Shown: positions 10,030 through 21,824, counted from the first letter of the stretch. The stretch: DNA of 64,000 nucleotides from Streptomyces sp. SID12488 (GCF_010548275.1 NZ_JAAGLT010000005.1:124001-188000); one strand, 5' to 3'. The notes: generated by a model from the sequence alone, not told the origin. Translations and numbers: made by a program.

Positions 10030-10848
10030 GTGGTCACCCAGGAGCAGCGGCGGCGTCAGCTCGCCCGGGAGAAGTTCTTGCGGCAGCAGCAGCGGCGTAC
10101 GGCCGCGCGGCGCAAGTCGAACGTGCGCAACTCGGTGATCGGGTCGGTCCTCGGCGTGATCGTCGTGGGCAGTGTGGTGTCGTATGCGACCGGGGTCTTC
10201 AAGAACGACGACAGCAAGTCGAACGCGAGCGCGGAGGTCACTCCGAGCGCCTCGCCCAGCAAGGCCCCCGACCCCTGCGAGAAGGCGGCTGCGGGGAAGG
10301 TGAAGTCGCTGAGCTGGAAGAAGGAGCCGGCGATGACCATCGACAAGTCGGCGAAGTACGACCTGAAGCTCGCGACGACCTGCGGCGACATCGACATCGC
10401 CCTGAAGACGGCCGCGGCCCCGCACACGGTGAACTCGTTCGACTTCCTGGCGCGCGAGGGCTACCTCGATCACACCAAGTGCCACCGGCTCACCACGAAC
10501 GGCATCTACGTGCTGCAGTGCGGTGACCCGAAGGGCACCGGTATGGGCGGCCCCGGCTACACCCTCCCGGACGAGAACCTGAAGGACAAAACCCTCAAGA
10601 ACAACACCTACCCGGCGGGCACGATCGCCATGGCCAACACGGGCCAGGCGCACACCGGCGGCAGCCAGTTCTTCCTGGTCTACCAGGACAGCTCGCTTCC
10701 GCCCAGCTACACACCGTTCGGCACGATTTCCGCGTCGGGCATGAAGGTCCTGAAGAAGATCGCCGCGGCCGGTGAGGCCACGGGACAGGGCGACGGCGCA
10801 CCGAATGCGACCGTTGTGATCAACAAGGCGACAGTAACGAAATCCTGA
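10030..10848 (+). CDS. membrane-anchored peptidyl-prolyl cis-trans isomerase (cyclophilin type)
   Basis: A 272-residue protein with a basic cytoplasmic N-terminus (residues 1-34), one membrane helix (about 36-55), a Ser/Lys-rich linker and a C-terminal cyclophilin domain facing outside. Domain marks are NSFDFLAREGYLD, CHRLTTNGIYVLQCGDP, GGPGYTLPDE, AMANTGQAHTGGSQFFLVY and the YTPFGTIS segment. It probably assists folding of exported proteins. The GTG at 10030 follows GAGGAGAAAACCCG, a good ribosome binding site. The 178-base region to the divergent MBL gene should hold both promoters; a TATACG hexamer near 9953 is a possible -10. Confidence 0.92.
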   Translation: MVTQEQRRRQLAREKFLRQQQRRTAARRKSNVRNSVIGSVLGVIVVGSVVSYATGVFKNDDSKSNASAEVTPSASPSKAPDPCEKAAAGKVKSLSWKKEPAMTIDKSAKYDLKLATTCGDIDIALKTAAAPHTVNSFDFLAREGYLDHTKCHRLTTNGIYVLQCGDPKGTGMGGPGYTLPDENLKDKTLKNNTYPAGTIAMANTGQAHTGGSQFFLVYQDSSLPPSYTPFGTISASGMKVLKKIAAAGEATGQGDGAPNATVVINKATVTKS

Positions 10849-10982
10849 CCGCCAACTGCGAAACTTCGGTCGCGCGGGATGCGGACAGCATCCCTGCCGG
10901 TCGCCTATGTTGGCCGTGACGAAACTGTGGACGATGCCCGGGGGTGCAGAGCCCTCCGCAGGCATCATGTGGAGGAGGCGCT

Positions 10983-12212
10983 GTGAGCAGCGACCCGTGG
11001 GGCCGCGTCGACGAGACGGGGACCGTGTACGTGCGTACTGCCGACGGTGAGCAGGTCGTCGGTTCCTGGCAGGCCGGCTCCCCCGAGGAGGCGTTGGCCT
11101 ACTTCGAGCGCAAGTACGAGGGCCTGGTTGTCGAGATCGGCCTCCTCGAAAAGCGAGTCAAGACCACCGACCTGTCCGCGAAGGACGCCCAGGTGGCGAT
11201 CGACCACATCCGCGAGCAGGTGGACGCCCACCACGCGGTCGGCGATCTGGTCGCGCTGAGGGTCCGGCTGGACAAGCTCGTCGAGACGGTCGAGACCCGC
11301 CGCGAGGAGCGCAAGCAGCAGCGGGCCAAGCAGTCCGACGAGGCGCGGGGCGCCAAGGAGGCGCTTGTCGTCGAGGCGGAGGAGCTGGCGCAGTCCGATC
11401 AGTGGCGGTCCGCCGGTGAGCGGCTGCGCGCGCTGGTGGACACCTGGAAGGGGCTGCCTCGGCTCGACCGGAAGTCGGACGACGAGCTGTGGCACCGCTT
11501 CTCGCACGCCCGCTCGGCGTTCTCCAAGCGCCGCAAGGCGCACTTCGCGTCCCTGGACGCGCAGCGTGAGGACGCCCGCAAGACCAAGGAGAAGCTGGTC
11601 GCGGAGGCCGAGGGACTGTCGGCGTCGACCGACTGGGGTCCTACGGCGGCGCGCTACCGCGAGCTGATGACGGACTGGAAGGCCGCGGGCCGTGCCCAGC
11701 GCGAGCACGAGGACGACCTGTGGAACCGCTTCCGCGGCGCCCAGGACGTGTTCTTCGCAGCGCGCAGTTCGGTCTTCGCCGAGCGGGACGCGGAGCAGAC
11801 CGAGAACCTCAAGCTCAAGGAGGAGCTGGCCGAGGAGGCCGAGAAGCTCCTGCCTATCAGCGACCTGAAGGCGGCGCGGGCAGCCTTCCGTTCGATCAAC
11901 GAGCGCTGGGAGGCCATCGGTCATGTGCCGCGCGACTCGCGGCCGAAGGTCGAGGGCCGGTTGCACACGGTCGAGCGGGCCCTTCAGGAGTCCGAGGACA
12001 CCGAGTGGCGCCGGACGAACCCGGAGGCACGCGCGCGTGCCGAGGGTCTGACCGGTCAGCTCCAGGCGGCCGTGGACAAGCTCGGGGGCCAGATCGAGAC
12101 GGCCCGCGCGCAGGGCAACAACGCCAGGGCCGACAAGCTCCAGAAGGAGCTGGACGGCCGTCAGGCGCTGCTGGACCAAGCGCTCAAGGCCGTACAGGAG
12201 TTCGGCGGCTAG
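10983..12212 (+). CDS. DUF349 domain-containing protein
   Basis: A 409-residue, highly charged, mostly alpha-helical protein made of repeated DUF349 units, each with a W-x-x-x-G or W-x-A-(A/I)-G core (WRSAGERLRALVDTWKGL, WKAAGRAQREHEDDLWNRF, RWEAIGHVPRD). The N-terminal part (SSDPWGRVDETGTVYVRT) is typical of the actinobacterial form. Function is unknown. The GTG at 10983 is preceded by GGAGGAGGCGCT, a strong ribosome binding site; an upstream in-frame extension is not needed. It converges on rel, from which it is separated by a very strong hairpin. Confidence 0.93.
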   Translation: MSSDPWGRVDETGTVYVRTADGEQVVGSWQAGSPEEALAYFERKYEGLVVEIGLLEKRVKTTDLSAKDAQVAIDHIREQVDAHHAVGDLVALRVRLDKLVETVETRREERKQQRAKQSDEARGAKEALVVEAEELAQSDQWRSAGERLRALVDTWKGLPRLDRKSDDELWHRFSHARSAFSKRRKAHFASLDAQREDARKTKEKLVAEAEGLSASTDWGPTAARYRELMTDWKAAGRAQREHEDDLWNRFRGAQDVFFAARSSVFAERDAEQTENLKLKEELAEEAEKLLPISDLKAARAAFRSINERWEAIGHVPRDSRPKVEGRLHTVERALQESEDTEWRRTNPEARARAEGLTGQLQAAVDKLGGQIETARAQGNNARADKLQKELDGRQALLDQALKAVQEFGG

Positions 12213-12243
12213 GTCTTCCCCGCCGGTTTTCTCGCACGCTGTC

Positions 12244-12288
12244 ACGCAGAGGGGCTCCCGTACATCTCGTACGGGAGCCCCTCTGCGT
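12244..12288. terminator. bidirectional terminator between the DUF349 gene and rel
   Basis: A perfect 20-bp inverted repeat: ACGCAGAGGGGCTCCCGTAC at 12244-12263 pairs with its exact complement at 12269-12288 around a 5-base loop ATCTC. It lies between two convergent stops (12212 plus strand, 12320 minus strand), so it can end transcription from both sides. Confidence 0.92.
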
Positions 12289-12319
12289 AGTTACGTGCGT
12301 ACCTGTGTACCGCTTGTGG

Positions 12320-14848
<2,529 letters not shown>

Positions 14849-14905
14849 GAGGACTCCTCGTGCGCGATCCGGGTCCCCAGGTCAGGCTCCGGAGCACCCA
14901 TGGTA

Positions 14906-14928
14906 GCGATCCCGCGCTCCGGGATCGC
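14906..14928 (-). promoter_or_regulatory. inverted repeat upstream of rel
   Basis: GCGATCCCG at 14906-14914 and CGGGATCGC at 14920-14928 form a perfect 9-bp dyad with a 5-base centre, 58-80 bases upstream of the rel TTG. Next to it on the rel side is TACCAT, a possible -10. It could be an operator or a leader hairpin. I see nothing else in 14849-15034. Confidence 0.4.
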
Positions 14929-15034
14929 CTTCAGGCCACTGTGAGAGCGGTCTACCGGTGGAAACCCCGGAGGCGGTCGCCGGATTCCTCCGGCCGCCCC
15001 ATGGGTGGGCGAGCCGTGCGTCGGGCACAACGGA

Positions 15035-15068
15035 ACGGGCGCCCCGGGAGGAATCCCGGGGCGCCCGT
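15035..15068 (-). terminator. terminator of the small secreted-protein gene
   Basis: A perfect 15-bp stem, ACGGGCGCCCCGGGA at 15035-15049 with TCCCGGGGCGCCCGT at 15054-15068, and a 4-base GGAA loop. It starts 12 bases after the stop of the secreted-protein gene and isolates it from rel. Confidence 0.88.
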
Positions 15069-15080
15069 CAGGCGAAAGGA

Positions 15081-15506
15081 TCAGGCGACGGTGTCGCCCG
15101 TCCTGCAGTTCCGCGGCGCCTGACCGGCCTGGGTGTGGCAGACCTTGAGGGTCACCTTGGTGTTCTCCCTGAGGTCGCCCGTCTTCCAGGGGCTGCAGTA
15201 GTCCGCGGAGTGACCGCTGGTCGTGGCGGAGCGGTCCCAGGTTCCGTCGCGGTTGACGTCCAACCAGGCGGTGACTCCCCAGGTGTCCCCCGTGAAGTCA
15301 CAGGCTCGGATGGCGTCCCCGGGCACATCCTGGCTCTCGCCGGGGTGGTCGACCGGGTCCTGGTTGAAGTTGCCCCAGTCGGTGGAGTTGCCGACGGGGC
15401 GCACCCCGAGGAGCAGGCCCGTGCCCGCCTGTGCGGGGCTCGTCGCGAGCCCGAGGAAGGTGGCGGCGGCAACCGCGGTGACGACTGGCAAAGCTCGCAG
15501 ACGCAT
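15081..15506 (-). CDS. small secreted protein, function unknown
   Basis: A 141-residue protein with a clear Sec signal peptide (RLRALPVVTAVAAATFLGLATSPAQA, cut after AQA near residue 27). The mature part of about 115 residues is rich in Gly, Asp, Thr and Trp, has three Cys in its C-terminal half and two near the middle, and includes a calcium-loop-like DVNRDGTWD. I do not recognise the family. The ATG at 15504-15506 is preceded by AGGGGGATTTTTT, a strong ribosome binding site. It has its own candidate promoter and a strong terminator, and lies between apt and rel, which are often adjacent in Streptomyces. Confidence 0.8.
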   Translation of the reverse strand: MRLRALPVVTAVAAATFLGLATSPAQAGTGLLLGVRPVGNSTDWGNFNQDPVDHPGESQDVPGDAIRACDFTGDTWGVTAWLDVNRDGTWDRSATTSGHSADYCSPWKTGDLRENTKVTLKVCHTQAGQAPRNCRTGDTVA

Positions 15507-15646
15507 AAAAAATCCCCCTAGATCATTTACCACAAGGCCATCGGGGGATGACGAAGAGCACGCCATAGGGCGTCGGCATACACCTGTTCTCTCGTTCCCC
15601 CTGCGCCTCGACCAGTGGTCATCTGGTCAATGTGGCGCGCGATCAT

Positions 15647-15674
15647 CAAATACTAATGGATCCGTACATGTCAA
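15647..15674 (-). promoter_or_regulatory. candidate vegetative promoter for the secreted-protein gene
   Basis: On the minus strand a perfect TTGACA (15669-15674) is followed after 16 bases by TATTTG (15647-15652), inside a locally AT-rich patch that is unusual for this genome. Transcription would start about 130 bases before the secreted-protein ATG. Between them lies GACCAG-N7-CTGGTC (15610-15628), a weak dyad. Confidence 0.5.
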
Positions 15675-15743
15675 TCACGTTCTTGAGTGCTGCTCGACCA
15701 GGCACTGAGTATGTTTCGCGGAGGAACACGAAGGGGGCGAAAA

Positions 15744-15795
15744 GACCTGTGCTTCCGCAGTACGCCGATATCAGCGCACTGCGGAAGCACAGGTC
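15744..15795 (-). terminator. terminator of the secF-apt unit
   Basis: A perfect 18-bp inverted repeat, GACCTGTGCTTCCGCAGT at 15744-15761 and its complement at 15778-15795, around a 16-base loop. It begins 20 bases past the apt stop, so it ends the yajC-secD-secF-apt transcripts. It may also stop plus-strand transcription. Confidence 0.9.
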
Positions 15796-15814
15796 ATGGG
15801 CCGTCAGAGTCCGT

Positions 15815-16354
15815 TCAGAGCAGGATCAGCGACTCCAGCGGAGCGCCGTCCAACACGGACTCCAGCCGTTCCCGGCCGGCCAGGAAGCCCAGCTCCATGA
15901 GGACCGCCACGCCCGCGACCTCGGCGCCCGCGCGGCGGATCAGCTGGAGGGATGCCTCGGCGGTGCCGCCCGTGGCCAGTACGTCGTCGATCACCAGGAC
16001 GCGGTCTCCCGCGTTCAGGTCCTCGGCGTGCACCTCGATCTCGGCGGAGCCGTACTCCAGGTCGTACGCCTGGCTGAGCGTGGCTCCGGGGAGCTTGCCC
16101 GCCTTGCGTACGGGGATGAAGCCCAGGCCGGCCCGGACCGCCACCGGGGCGCCCAGGATGAAGCCGCGGGCCTCCAGGCCGACGATCTTCGTGGCACCGC
16201 TGCGGACAGCGATGTCGGCCAAGGCGTCGGTGAGTGCGGTGAACGCCGCGGGGTCCGCCAGGAGCGGTGTGATGTCCTTGAACATCACACCCGGCTTCGG
16301 GTAGTCCGCCACATCACGGATACGGCTGAGCAGCAGCTCCTTGACCGCGGTCAT
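15815..16354 (-). CDS. apt: adenine phosphoribosyltransferase
   Basis: A 179-residue type I phosphoribosyltransferase that salvages adenine to AMP with PRPP. The PRPP-binding motif VLVIDDVLATGGTAEA is intact, as are YPKPGVMFKDITPLL and GLEARGFILGAPVA. Its ATG at 16352-16354 overlaps the secF stop (ATGA), so it is translationally coupled to secF. Apt downstream of secDF and near rel is the normal Streptomyces order. The hairpin at 15744-15795 follows. Confidence 0.97.
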   Translation of the reverse strand: MTAVKELLLSRIRDVADYPKPGVMFKDITPLLADPAAFTALTDALADIAVRSGATKIVGLEARGFILGAPVAVRAGLGFIPVRKAGKLPGATLSQAYDLEYGSAEIEVHAEDLNAGDRVLVIDDVLATGGTAEASLQLIRRAGAEVAGVAVLMELGFLAGRERLESVLDGAPLESLILL

Positions 16355-17466
16355 CGGCGCTTGCCCGAGGGCCGGCCCCGACCCCGGTTGCGGGAGGCCG
16401 GCTGGTTGCGCGGACCGACGACCGCCGGAGCGGCGTCGTCGTCCTCGTCGTACGGCTGCTCGTCACTGACCCGGGACGCCGGGGCATCACCCTGCGCCGC
16501 GGCCTGCGCCCTCTTGGCCAGGACTCGCTTCCTGAGGGCCTTCATCTGCGGCTCGCGCTCCTTGAGGTCGGCGACGAGCGGCGTGGCGATGAAGATCGAG
16601 GAGTACGCACCGGCCGCGAGGCCGACGAACAGCGACAGCGAGATGTCGTTGAGCATGCCAGCGCCGAGCACACCGCCACCGATGAACAGCAGGCCGGCGA
16701 CCGGGAGGAGCGCGACCACCGTGGTGTTGATGGAGCGGACCAGGGTGCCGTTGATCGACCGGTCGGCGATCTCGCTGTAGGTCCAGCGGGTCTGCTTGGT
16801 GATGTCCTTGGTCTGCTCCTTGAGACTGTCGAAGACGACGACCGTGTCGTAGAGCGAGTAACCGAGGATCGTGAGCAGACCGATCACCGTGCCTGGCGTG
16901 ACCTCGAAGCCGACGAGGGCGTAGATGCCGACCGTGATGGTGATGTCGTGGATGAGCGCCACGAGCGCCGCGATGGCCATGCGCCATTCGAAGGCGATGG
17001 CTAGATAGATCACCACAAGGATCATGAAGATCACCAGGCCCTGCCAGGCCTTGTTCGCGACCTGGTCACCCCAACTGGGGCCGACCAGCTCGCCGGTGAT
17101 GTCCTTCTCCGGAATGCCGAAGTCGGTGGCGAGCTTCGCCGAGACCTTGTCCGCCGCCGCCGTGTCGATGGTGGCGACCTGGATGCGCAGGCCGTCCTTG
17201 CCGAGCTTCTGCACGATCGCGTCGTGGCCGGAAGCCGCTTCCGCGTACTTCTCGGCCTGGCTCACCGAGACGCTGGTCTTTTCGATGGTGAAGACGGCGC
17301 CGCCCTCGAACTCGATGCCCATGTTCAGGCCGCGCACCGACAGGCCGAGGATGGCCGTGATGGTGATCAGGATCGAGATGCCGTACCAGATGAAACGCTT
17401 GCCGACGAAGTCGTAGCCGATCTCGCCGCGGTGGAGCCGGGCGCCGAGTGTGCCGAGTTTCGACAT
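16351..17466 (-). CDS. secF: protein translocase subunit SecF
   Basis: A 371-residue six-helix membrane protein that works with SecD to pull exported proteins across the membrane using proton flow. Seen: the first helix FIWYGISILITITAILGLSVRGL, the periplasmic GIEFEGGAVF motif, and the C-terminal helix cluster with LIHDITITVGIYALVGFEVTPGTV and YDTVVVFDSL. A hydrophilic tail of about 70 residues, rich in Arg, Asp and Gly, ends the protein. Its start is one base from the secD stop, and its stop overlaps apt. Confidence 0.97.
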   Translation of the reverse strand: MSKLGTLGARLHRGEIGYDFVGKRFIWYGISILITITAILGLSVRGLNMGIEFEGGAVFTIEKTSVSVSQAEKYAEAASGHDAIVQKLGKDGLRIQVATIDTAAADKVSAKLATDFGIPEKDITGELVGPSWGDQVANKAWQGLVIFMILVVIYLAIAFEWRMAIAALVALIHDITITVGIYALVGFEVTPGTVIGLLTILGYSLYDTVVVFDSLKEQTKDITKQTRWTYSEIADRSINGTLVRSINTTVVALLPVAGLLFIGGGVLGAGMLNDISLSLFVGLAAGAYSSIFIATPLVADLKEREPQMKALRKRVLAKRAQAAAQGDAPASRVSDEQPYDEDDDAAPAVVGPRNQPASRNRGRGRPSGKRR

Positions 17467-17467
17467 C

Positions 17468-19228
17468 TCACGCCTCCTTCATGTCGACGGGCGCGGACGC
17501 GCGACGGGTGCGACGGAGCGGCGGTTGGGCGCCCAGGCGCTGCGGGTCGAGGCCGGACCAGCGGTGGCCCTCCGCGAAGAACTTCTTGCGGGCGAGGATC
17601 GTCATCAGCGGCTTGGTGAAGAAGAAGACGACGACCACGTCGAGCAGGGTGGTCAGACCGAGCGTGAACGCGAAGCCCTGGACCTTGCCGACGGTGACGA
17701 TGAAGAGCACCGCGGCGGCCAGGAAGGACACGAAGTCGGAGACCAGGATGGTGCGCCGGGCGCGCGGCCAGGCCCGCTCGACGGCGGGCCGCAGCGTACG
17801 GCCCTCCCGGATCTCGTCCCGGATGCGTTCGAAGAACACGATGAACGAGTCCGCGGTGATACCGATCGCGACGATCGCACCACAGACGGCCGGCAGGTTC
17901 AGCGCGAAGCCGATGGCTGGACCGAGCAGCGACATGATCACGTACGTGAGGGCAGCAGAGACCAGGAGGGAGGCGATGGCGACGGTCGACAGGCCCCGGT
18001 AGTAGACCACCAGGTAGATGACGACCAGGGCCAGGCCGATCGCACCCGCGATCAGACCCGCGTGCAACTGCTCGCCGCCGAGCGCGGGGCTCACCGTGCT
18101 GACGCTGTCCGTCTTGAAGGTGAGCGGCAGGGCACCGTACGACAGCATGTTCGCCAGGTCCTGGGCTTCGGTCTGGCTGAAGCTGCCGGAGATCTGCGCG
18201 GAGCCGCCCGAGATCGATGTGCTCACATACGGGTTGGAGACGACCTCACCGTCGAGGACGATGCCGAACTCGTTCTGCGGGGCCTGGTTCTGGGCGAGGC
18301 GGCCGGTGACATCGGCGAACTGCTTGCTTCCCTTGGACGTGAAGTCCATGGTGACCTGCCAGCCGGCGGCACCCTGCGTGTCGAAGACGGCCTGGGCCTT
18401 CTTGACCTCGGTGCCGGACACCTCGGCCGGGCCCAGGATGAACTTCTGCCACTGGCCCTGCGAGTCCTTGCCACAGGCCACGGTGGGCTCGGTGGGCTTG
18501 ACGCCGTCACCGGTGACGGCGCGGACGGCCCTCTTGGTGCAGTCGAGCGCCGCGTACTTCGCCTGGAGCGCCGCGGTCGCCGCGTCGGGCGTGACGGCAG
18601 CCGAGGGCGACGTGCTGGCGTCCGCGGACTGCGTACCGCTCGGCGTGGGGGTCGCATCGGCCTTCAGGGCGTCGGTGACCGGGCGGCCCTGAGAGGTGGC
18701 GCTGGCCGACGGGCTGGGCGAGCCGGAAGACGACGAGGTCGCCTTGTCACCGGTTGCCGAGGCCGACGGCGAAGGGCTGCCGGACGTGCTCGCGCTCGGC
18801 GTGGGGCTGGCCGTCGCGGCGCCGCCCTGGACCTCCAGAGCCAGAACCGGTCGGAAGTAGAGCTTGGCGGTGGTGCCTACCTGATCCCGGGCCTGCTTGG
18901 AGTTCGTGCCCTTGGGGATGTTGACGATGATGTTGCGATCGCCCTGTGTCTGCACCTCGGCCTCGGAGACGCCCAGACCGTTGACACGGCGGTTCATGAT
19001 GTCGACCGCGATGTCCATGTTGGTCTTGTTGATGGCGGATTCCTGGCCGCTCTTGGCACCGAGCGTGATGCTCGTACCACCGGCCAGGTCGATACCGAGA
19101 CGCGGAGTCGTGTGCCCCGAGAGGAACATGCCTCCGGTGAGCGCCACGATGGCGATCAGAATGAGGGCCAGCGAGCGTCCTGGCTTGCTCTGGGAGCTTG
19201 CGCTCCGGCCCTTCTTAGGTGCTGCCAC
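17468..19228 (-). CDS. secD: protein translocase subunit SecD
   Basis: A 586-residue SecD. It has an N-terminal helix (19-37), the LGIDLAGGTSITLGA motif, two periplasmic regions and a C-terminal five-helix block (AIGITADSFIVFFERIRDEIREGRTLRPAVE, then TTLLDVVVVFFFTKPLM). Residues about 137-220 are a Ser/Pro/Thr/Ala-rich, low-complexity insert in the first periplasmic domain, making the protein longer than enterobacterial or Bacillus SecD core regions; Streptomyces SecD proteins often carry such inserts. It sits between yajC and secF in one export operon. Confidence 0.96.
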   Translation of the reverse strand: MAAPKKGRSASSQSKPGRSLALILIAIVALTGGMFLSGHTTPRLGIDLAGGTSITLGAKSGQESAINKTNMDIAVDIMNRRVNGLGVSEAEVQTQGDRNIIVNIPKGTNSKQARDQVGTTAKLYFRPVLALEVQGGAATASPTPSASTSGSPSPSASATGDKATSSSSGSPSPSASATSQGRPVTDALKADATPTPSGTQSADASTSPSAAVTPDAATAALQAKYAALDCTKRAVRAVTGDGVKPTEPTVACGKDSQGQWQKFILGPAEVSGTEVKKAQAVFDTQGAAGWQVTMDFTSKGSKQFADVTGRLAQNQAPQNEFGIVLDGEVVSNPYVSTSISGGSAQISGSFSQTEAQDLANMLSYGALPLTFKTDSVSTVSPALGGEQLHAGLIAGAIGLALVVIYLVVYYRGLSTVAIASLLVSAALTYVIMSLLGPAIGFALNLPAVCGAIVAIGITADSFIVFFERIRDEIREGRTLRPAVERAWPRARRTILVSDFVSFLAAAVLFIVTVGKVQGFAFTLGLTTLLDVVVVFFFTKPLMTILARKKFFAEGHRWSGLDPQRLGAQPPLRRTRRASAPVDMKEA

Positions 19229-19373
19229 CTTCTCGTACTCCCTCTCGGGCCGCCTCGCGCCGGGTCAGCGCGGTCGGCGGCCATGACATGGTGTCGGGAC
19301 TCCTGGCGAGAACCGCACGTGCCGGGGTACGTAACGCGAGCGGATCGCGCCGCGCTCCTCCCCCGGAACACGG

Positions 19374-19877
19374 CTACTTCGCGTCGGACTCGCCGTCGGT
19401 CTTCTTCGGCTCTTCTTCCGCCTTCACCTCGGCGGCCTCGGTCTCTTCGGCCGGGTCGTCGGCCGCGTCCTTCTTGCCGAGGTCGATGGGCTTGTCGTCG
19501 GAAGCGGCGGAAGCGTCGTCGGAGGGCTCGTCGGTCTCGGTGAGGGAGGAGGCGTCGTCCGGGACGACGGCTTCGTCGGTCTTCAGGTCGTGCTCGATGC
19601 CGTGAACGATGCGGTTGTACTCGTCATCGCCGAGGACGGCGCCGATGGAGTTCTTCGCGAAGAGAAGCTCCACACCCGGGCCCGCGTCAAGGAGGACCGT
19701 CTCCTCGTTGACCTCCTTGACCGTCGCGTACATGCCCCCGATCGTGCGGACACCAGTGCCGGGCTGCATGTCGTTGCGCATCTGCGCGGCGGCCTGCTGC
19801 TTGCGCTTGGCCGAGCGGGTCATCAGGAACATGGCCCCGATGAGCACGATGAACGGGAGGAGGGTCACAGGATTCAC
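19374..19877 (-). CDS. yajC: preprotein translocase subunit YajC
   Basis: A 167-residue YajC. It has one N-terminal membrane helix (NPVTLLPFIVLIGAMFLMTR) and the family core MRNDMQPGTGVRTIGGMYATV followed by LLFAKNSIG. The last 80 or so residues are an acidic, low-complexity tail (Asp, Glu, Ala, Ser) absent from short YajC proteins. YajC joins SecDF in the membrane. The GTG at 19875-19877 is chosen because it gives the helix at the very N-terminus; AAGGAAA lies upstream. It starts the yajC-secD-secF-apt operon. Confidence 0.93.
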   Translation of the reverse strand: MNPVTLLPFIVLIGAMFLMTRSAKRKQQAAAQMRNDMQPGTGVRTIGGMYATVKEVNEETVLLDAGPGVELLFAKNSIGAVLGDDEYNRIVHGIEHDLKTDEAVVPDDASSLTETDEPSDDASAASDDKPIDLGKKDAADDPAEETEAAEVKAEEEPKKTDGESDAK

Positions 19878-20052
19878 GGGACGGGATTTCCTTCGCACTA
19901 CCGCGGCGGTGAGCGGCCTGTTGGATGGGGGTGTGGTCGGCGCCACCTGCAAAGCTACAAAGGCGGCATCGGCGGAGTCTAAGCGAGTCCGCACTCCAGG
20001 AACAACGCTCAGCATGGCACCACGGTTCCTGAGCCTGCGAGCAGCCGCGCCC

Positions 20053-21126
20053 TCACGCCCCGAACAGGTCCTGTTGTCCGCTTCCCCCCGTTGTGGAACG
20101 TGGCGGCGTGAGGCCGAGATGCGCCCATGCGGCGGGCGTCGCGACTCGTCCGCGCGGGGTACGGGCCAGCAGTCCCTCCCGTACGAGGAAGGGCTCGGCG
20201 ACCTCCTCGACGGTCTCCCGCTCCTCCCCCACCGCGATGGCCAGCGTGGAGAGCCCGACCGGGCCGCCGCCGAACAGCTTGAGCAGCGCTTCGAGAACAC
20301 CTCTGTCGAGGCGATCGAGACCGCGGGCGTCGACCTCGTAGACCTTCAGGGCCGCCCGCGCGATGTCGGGCGTGATGACGCCGTCGGCCTTCACCTGCGC
20401 GTAGTCCCGGACGCGGCGCAGTAGGCGGTTGGCGATACGGGGGGTACCGCGCGAGCGGCCGGCGATCTCGGCGGCGCCGTCGGCACCGATCTCCACGTCG
20501 AGGAGGTTCGCGGAGCGGTGGATGACGCGCTGCAGCTCGGCCGGTTCGTAGAACTCCATGTGCGCGGTGAAGCCGAAGCGGTCGCGCAGCGGGGGCGGCA
20601 GCAGTCCCGCGCGCGTGGTGGCGCCGACCAGTGTGAACGGGGGCAGTTCGAGGGGGATGGCGGTGGCTCCCGGGCCCTTGCCGACGATCACGTCGACGCG
20701 GAAGTCCTCCATCGCCATGTAGAGCATCTCCTCGGCCGGCCGGGACATGCGGTGGATCTCGTCGAGGAAGAGGACCTCTCCCTCCTGGAGGGAGGAGAGG
20801 ATCGCCGCGAGGTCGCCGGCGTGCTGGATGGCGGGGCCGCTGGTGATGCGGATGGGGGCGCCCATCTCGGCCGCGATGATCATCGACAGGGTGGTCTTGC
20901 CGAGGCCGGGGGCACCGGAGAGCAGCACGTGGTCGGCGGTGGCGCCACGCGCGCGTGCGGCACGCAGGACGAGGTCGAGCTGTGCGCGGACCTTCTCCTG
21001 GCCGATGAACTCGTCCAGGTCCTTGGGACGCAGGGCGGCATCGACGGCCTGGTCCTCGCCGTCGGCGGACGCGGCGACGAGCCGCTCGGAGGCGGTGCTC
21101 TCGTCGGTCGTGTCGTCCCAGTTCAT
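20053..21126 (-). CDS. ruvB: Holliday junction branch migration DNA helicase RuvB
   Basis: A 357-residue AAA+ motor that drives branch migration with RuvA. Motifs: [15 protein letters not shown], Walker A GAPGLGKT (71-78), Walker B FLDEIHRM, the sensor loop [18 protein letters not shown], and a C-terminal winged helix with [17 protein letters not shown] and [16 protein letters not shown]. It is last in ruvC-ruvA-ruvB, with an 89-base gap after ruvA. Confidence 0.98.
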   Translation of the reverse strand: MNWDDTTDESTASERLVAASADGEDQAVDAALRPKDLDEFIGQEKVRAQLDLVLRAARARGATADHVLLSGAPGLGKTTLSMIIAAEMGAPIRITSGPAIQHAGDLAAILSSLQEGEVLFLDEIHRMSRPAEEMLYMAMEDFRVDVIVGKGPGATAIPLELPPFTLVGATTRAGLLPPPLRDRFGFTAHMEFYEPAELQRVIHRSANLLDVEIGADGAAEIAGRSRGTPRIANRLLRRVRDYAQVKADGVITPDIARAALKVYEVDARGLDRLDRGVLEALLKLFGGGPVGLSTLAIAVGEERETVEEVAEPFLVREGLLARTPRGRVATPAAWAHLGLTPPRSTTGGSGQQDLFGA

Positions 21127-21215
21127 GCGTGTGCCTCGCGGTCGGGGTCGGTCGGGTGGTTCGTGCGGAGAGGCGTGCGGCGGTGGGGGCGCCCCAGCTC
21201 AGCCGGCTCCGTCGG

Positions 21216-21824
21216 TCAGCGGGCTCTGTTGAGGGTCTGCAGGGCCGCCTTCAGCAACTGGCCGATCTGGGGCGCGCCTTCGGCGGCCTCGGCCTGGGGC
21301 GTCACGGCGGCCACGGCCTCGTCGGCCTCACGGGTCGCGTACCCGAGGCCGATCAGAGCGGCGTGCAGCTGGTCGCGCCAGCCGGTGGTGACCGGGGAGC
21401 CGATGGCAGGGCCGGTGCCGAGGGGGGCGCCGAGGCGGTCCTTCAGCTCCAGGAGCAGCTTCTGGGCGCCCCTCTTACCGATACCGGGCACGGCGATCAG
21501 CGCCTTCTCGTCCGCCGTGGACACCGCGCGGCGCAGGGCGTCCGGCGAGTGGACGGCCAGCATGGCCTGAGCCAGGCGGGGGCCGACACCGCTCGCGGTC
21601 TGGAGCAGTTCGAAGGTCCGCCGCTCGTCGTCGTCCTGGAAGCCGTAAAGGGTCAGGGAGTCCTCGCGGACCACCAGGGAGGTGGCGAGTCTGGCCTGCT
21701 GTCCCATCCTGAGTCCGGAAAGGGTGTTGGGGGCGCACTGGACGGCGATGCCGATCCCGCCCACCTCGACCACCGCGGAGTCGGGAGCGAGGGCGGCGAC
21801 CGGGCCGCTGACGAAGGCGATCAT
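21216..21824 (-). CDS. ruvA: Holliday junction branch migration complex subunit RuvA
   Basis: A 202-residue RuvA, the tetrameric junction-binding partner of RuvB. Visible: the N-terminal OB fold ([33 protein letters not shown]), helix-hairpin-helix repeats ([12 protein letters not shown] and [18 protein letters not shown]) and the C-terminal RuvB-binding domain ([21 protein letters not shown]). The ATG at 21822-21824 overlaps the ruvC stop (ATGA). Confidence 0.97.
   Translation of the reverse strand: MIAFVSGPVAALAPDSAVVEVGGIGIAVQCAPNTLSGLRMGQQARLATSLVVREDSLTLYGFQDDDERRTFELLQTASGVGPRLAQAMLAVHSPDALRRAVSTADEKALIAVPGIGKRGAQKLLLELKDRLGAPLGTGPAIGSPVTTGWRDQLHAALIGLGYATREADEAVAAVTPQAEAAEGAPQIGQLLKAALQTLNRAR

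Noticed and set aside
15610-15628. GACCAG-N7-CTGGTC as a DasR-type site
   Set aside because: The half-sites are in the wrong orientation relative to the TGGTCT-AGACCA consensus; more likely chance or a weak dyad.
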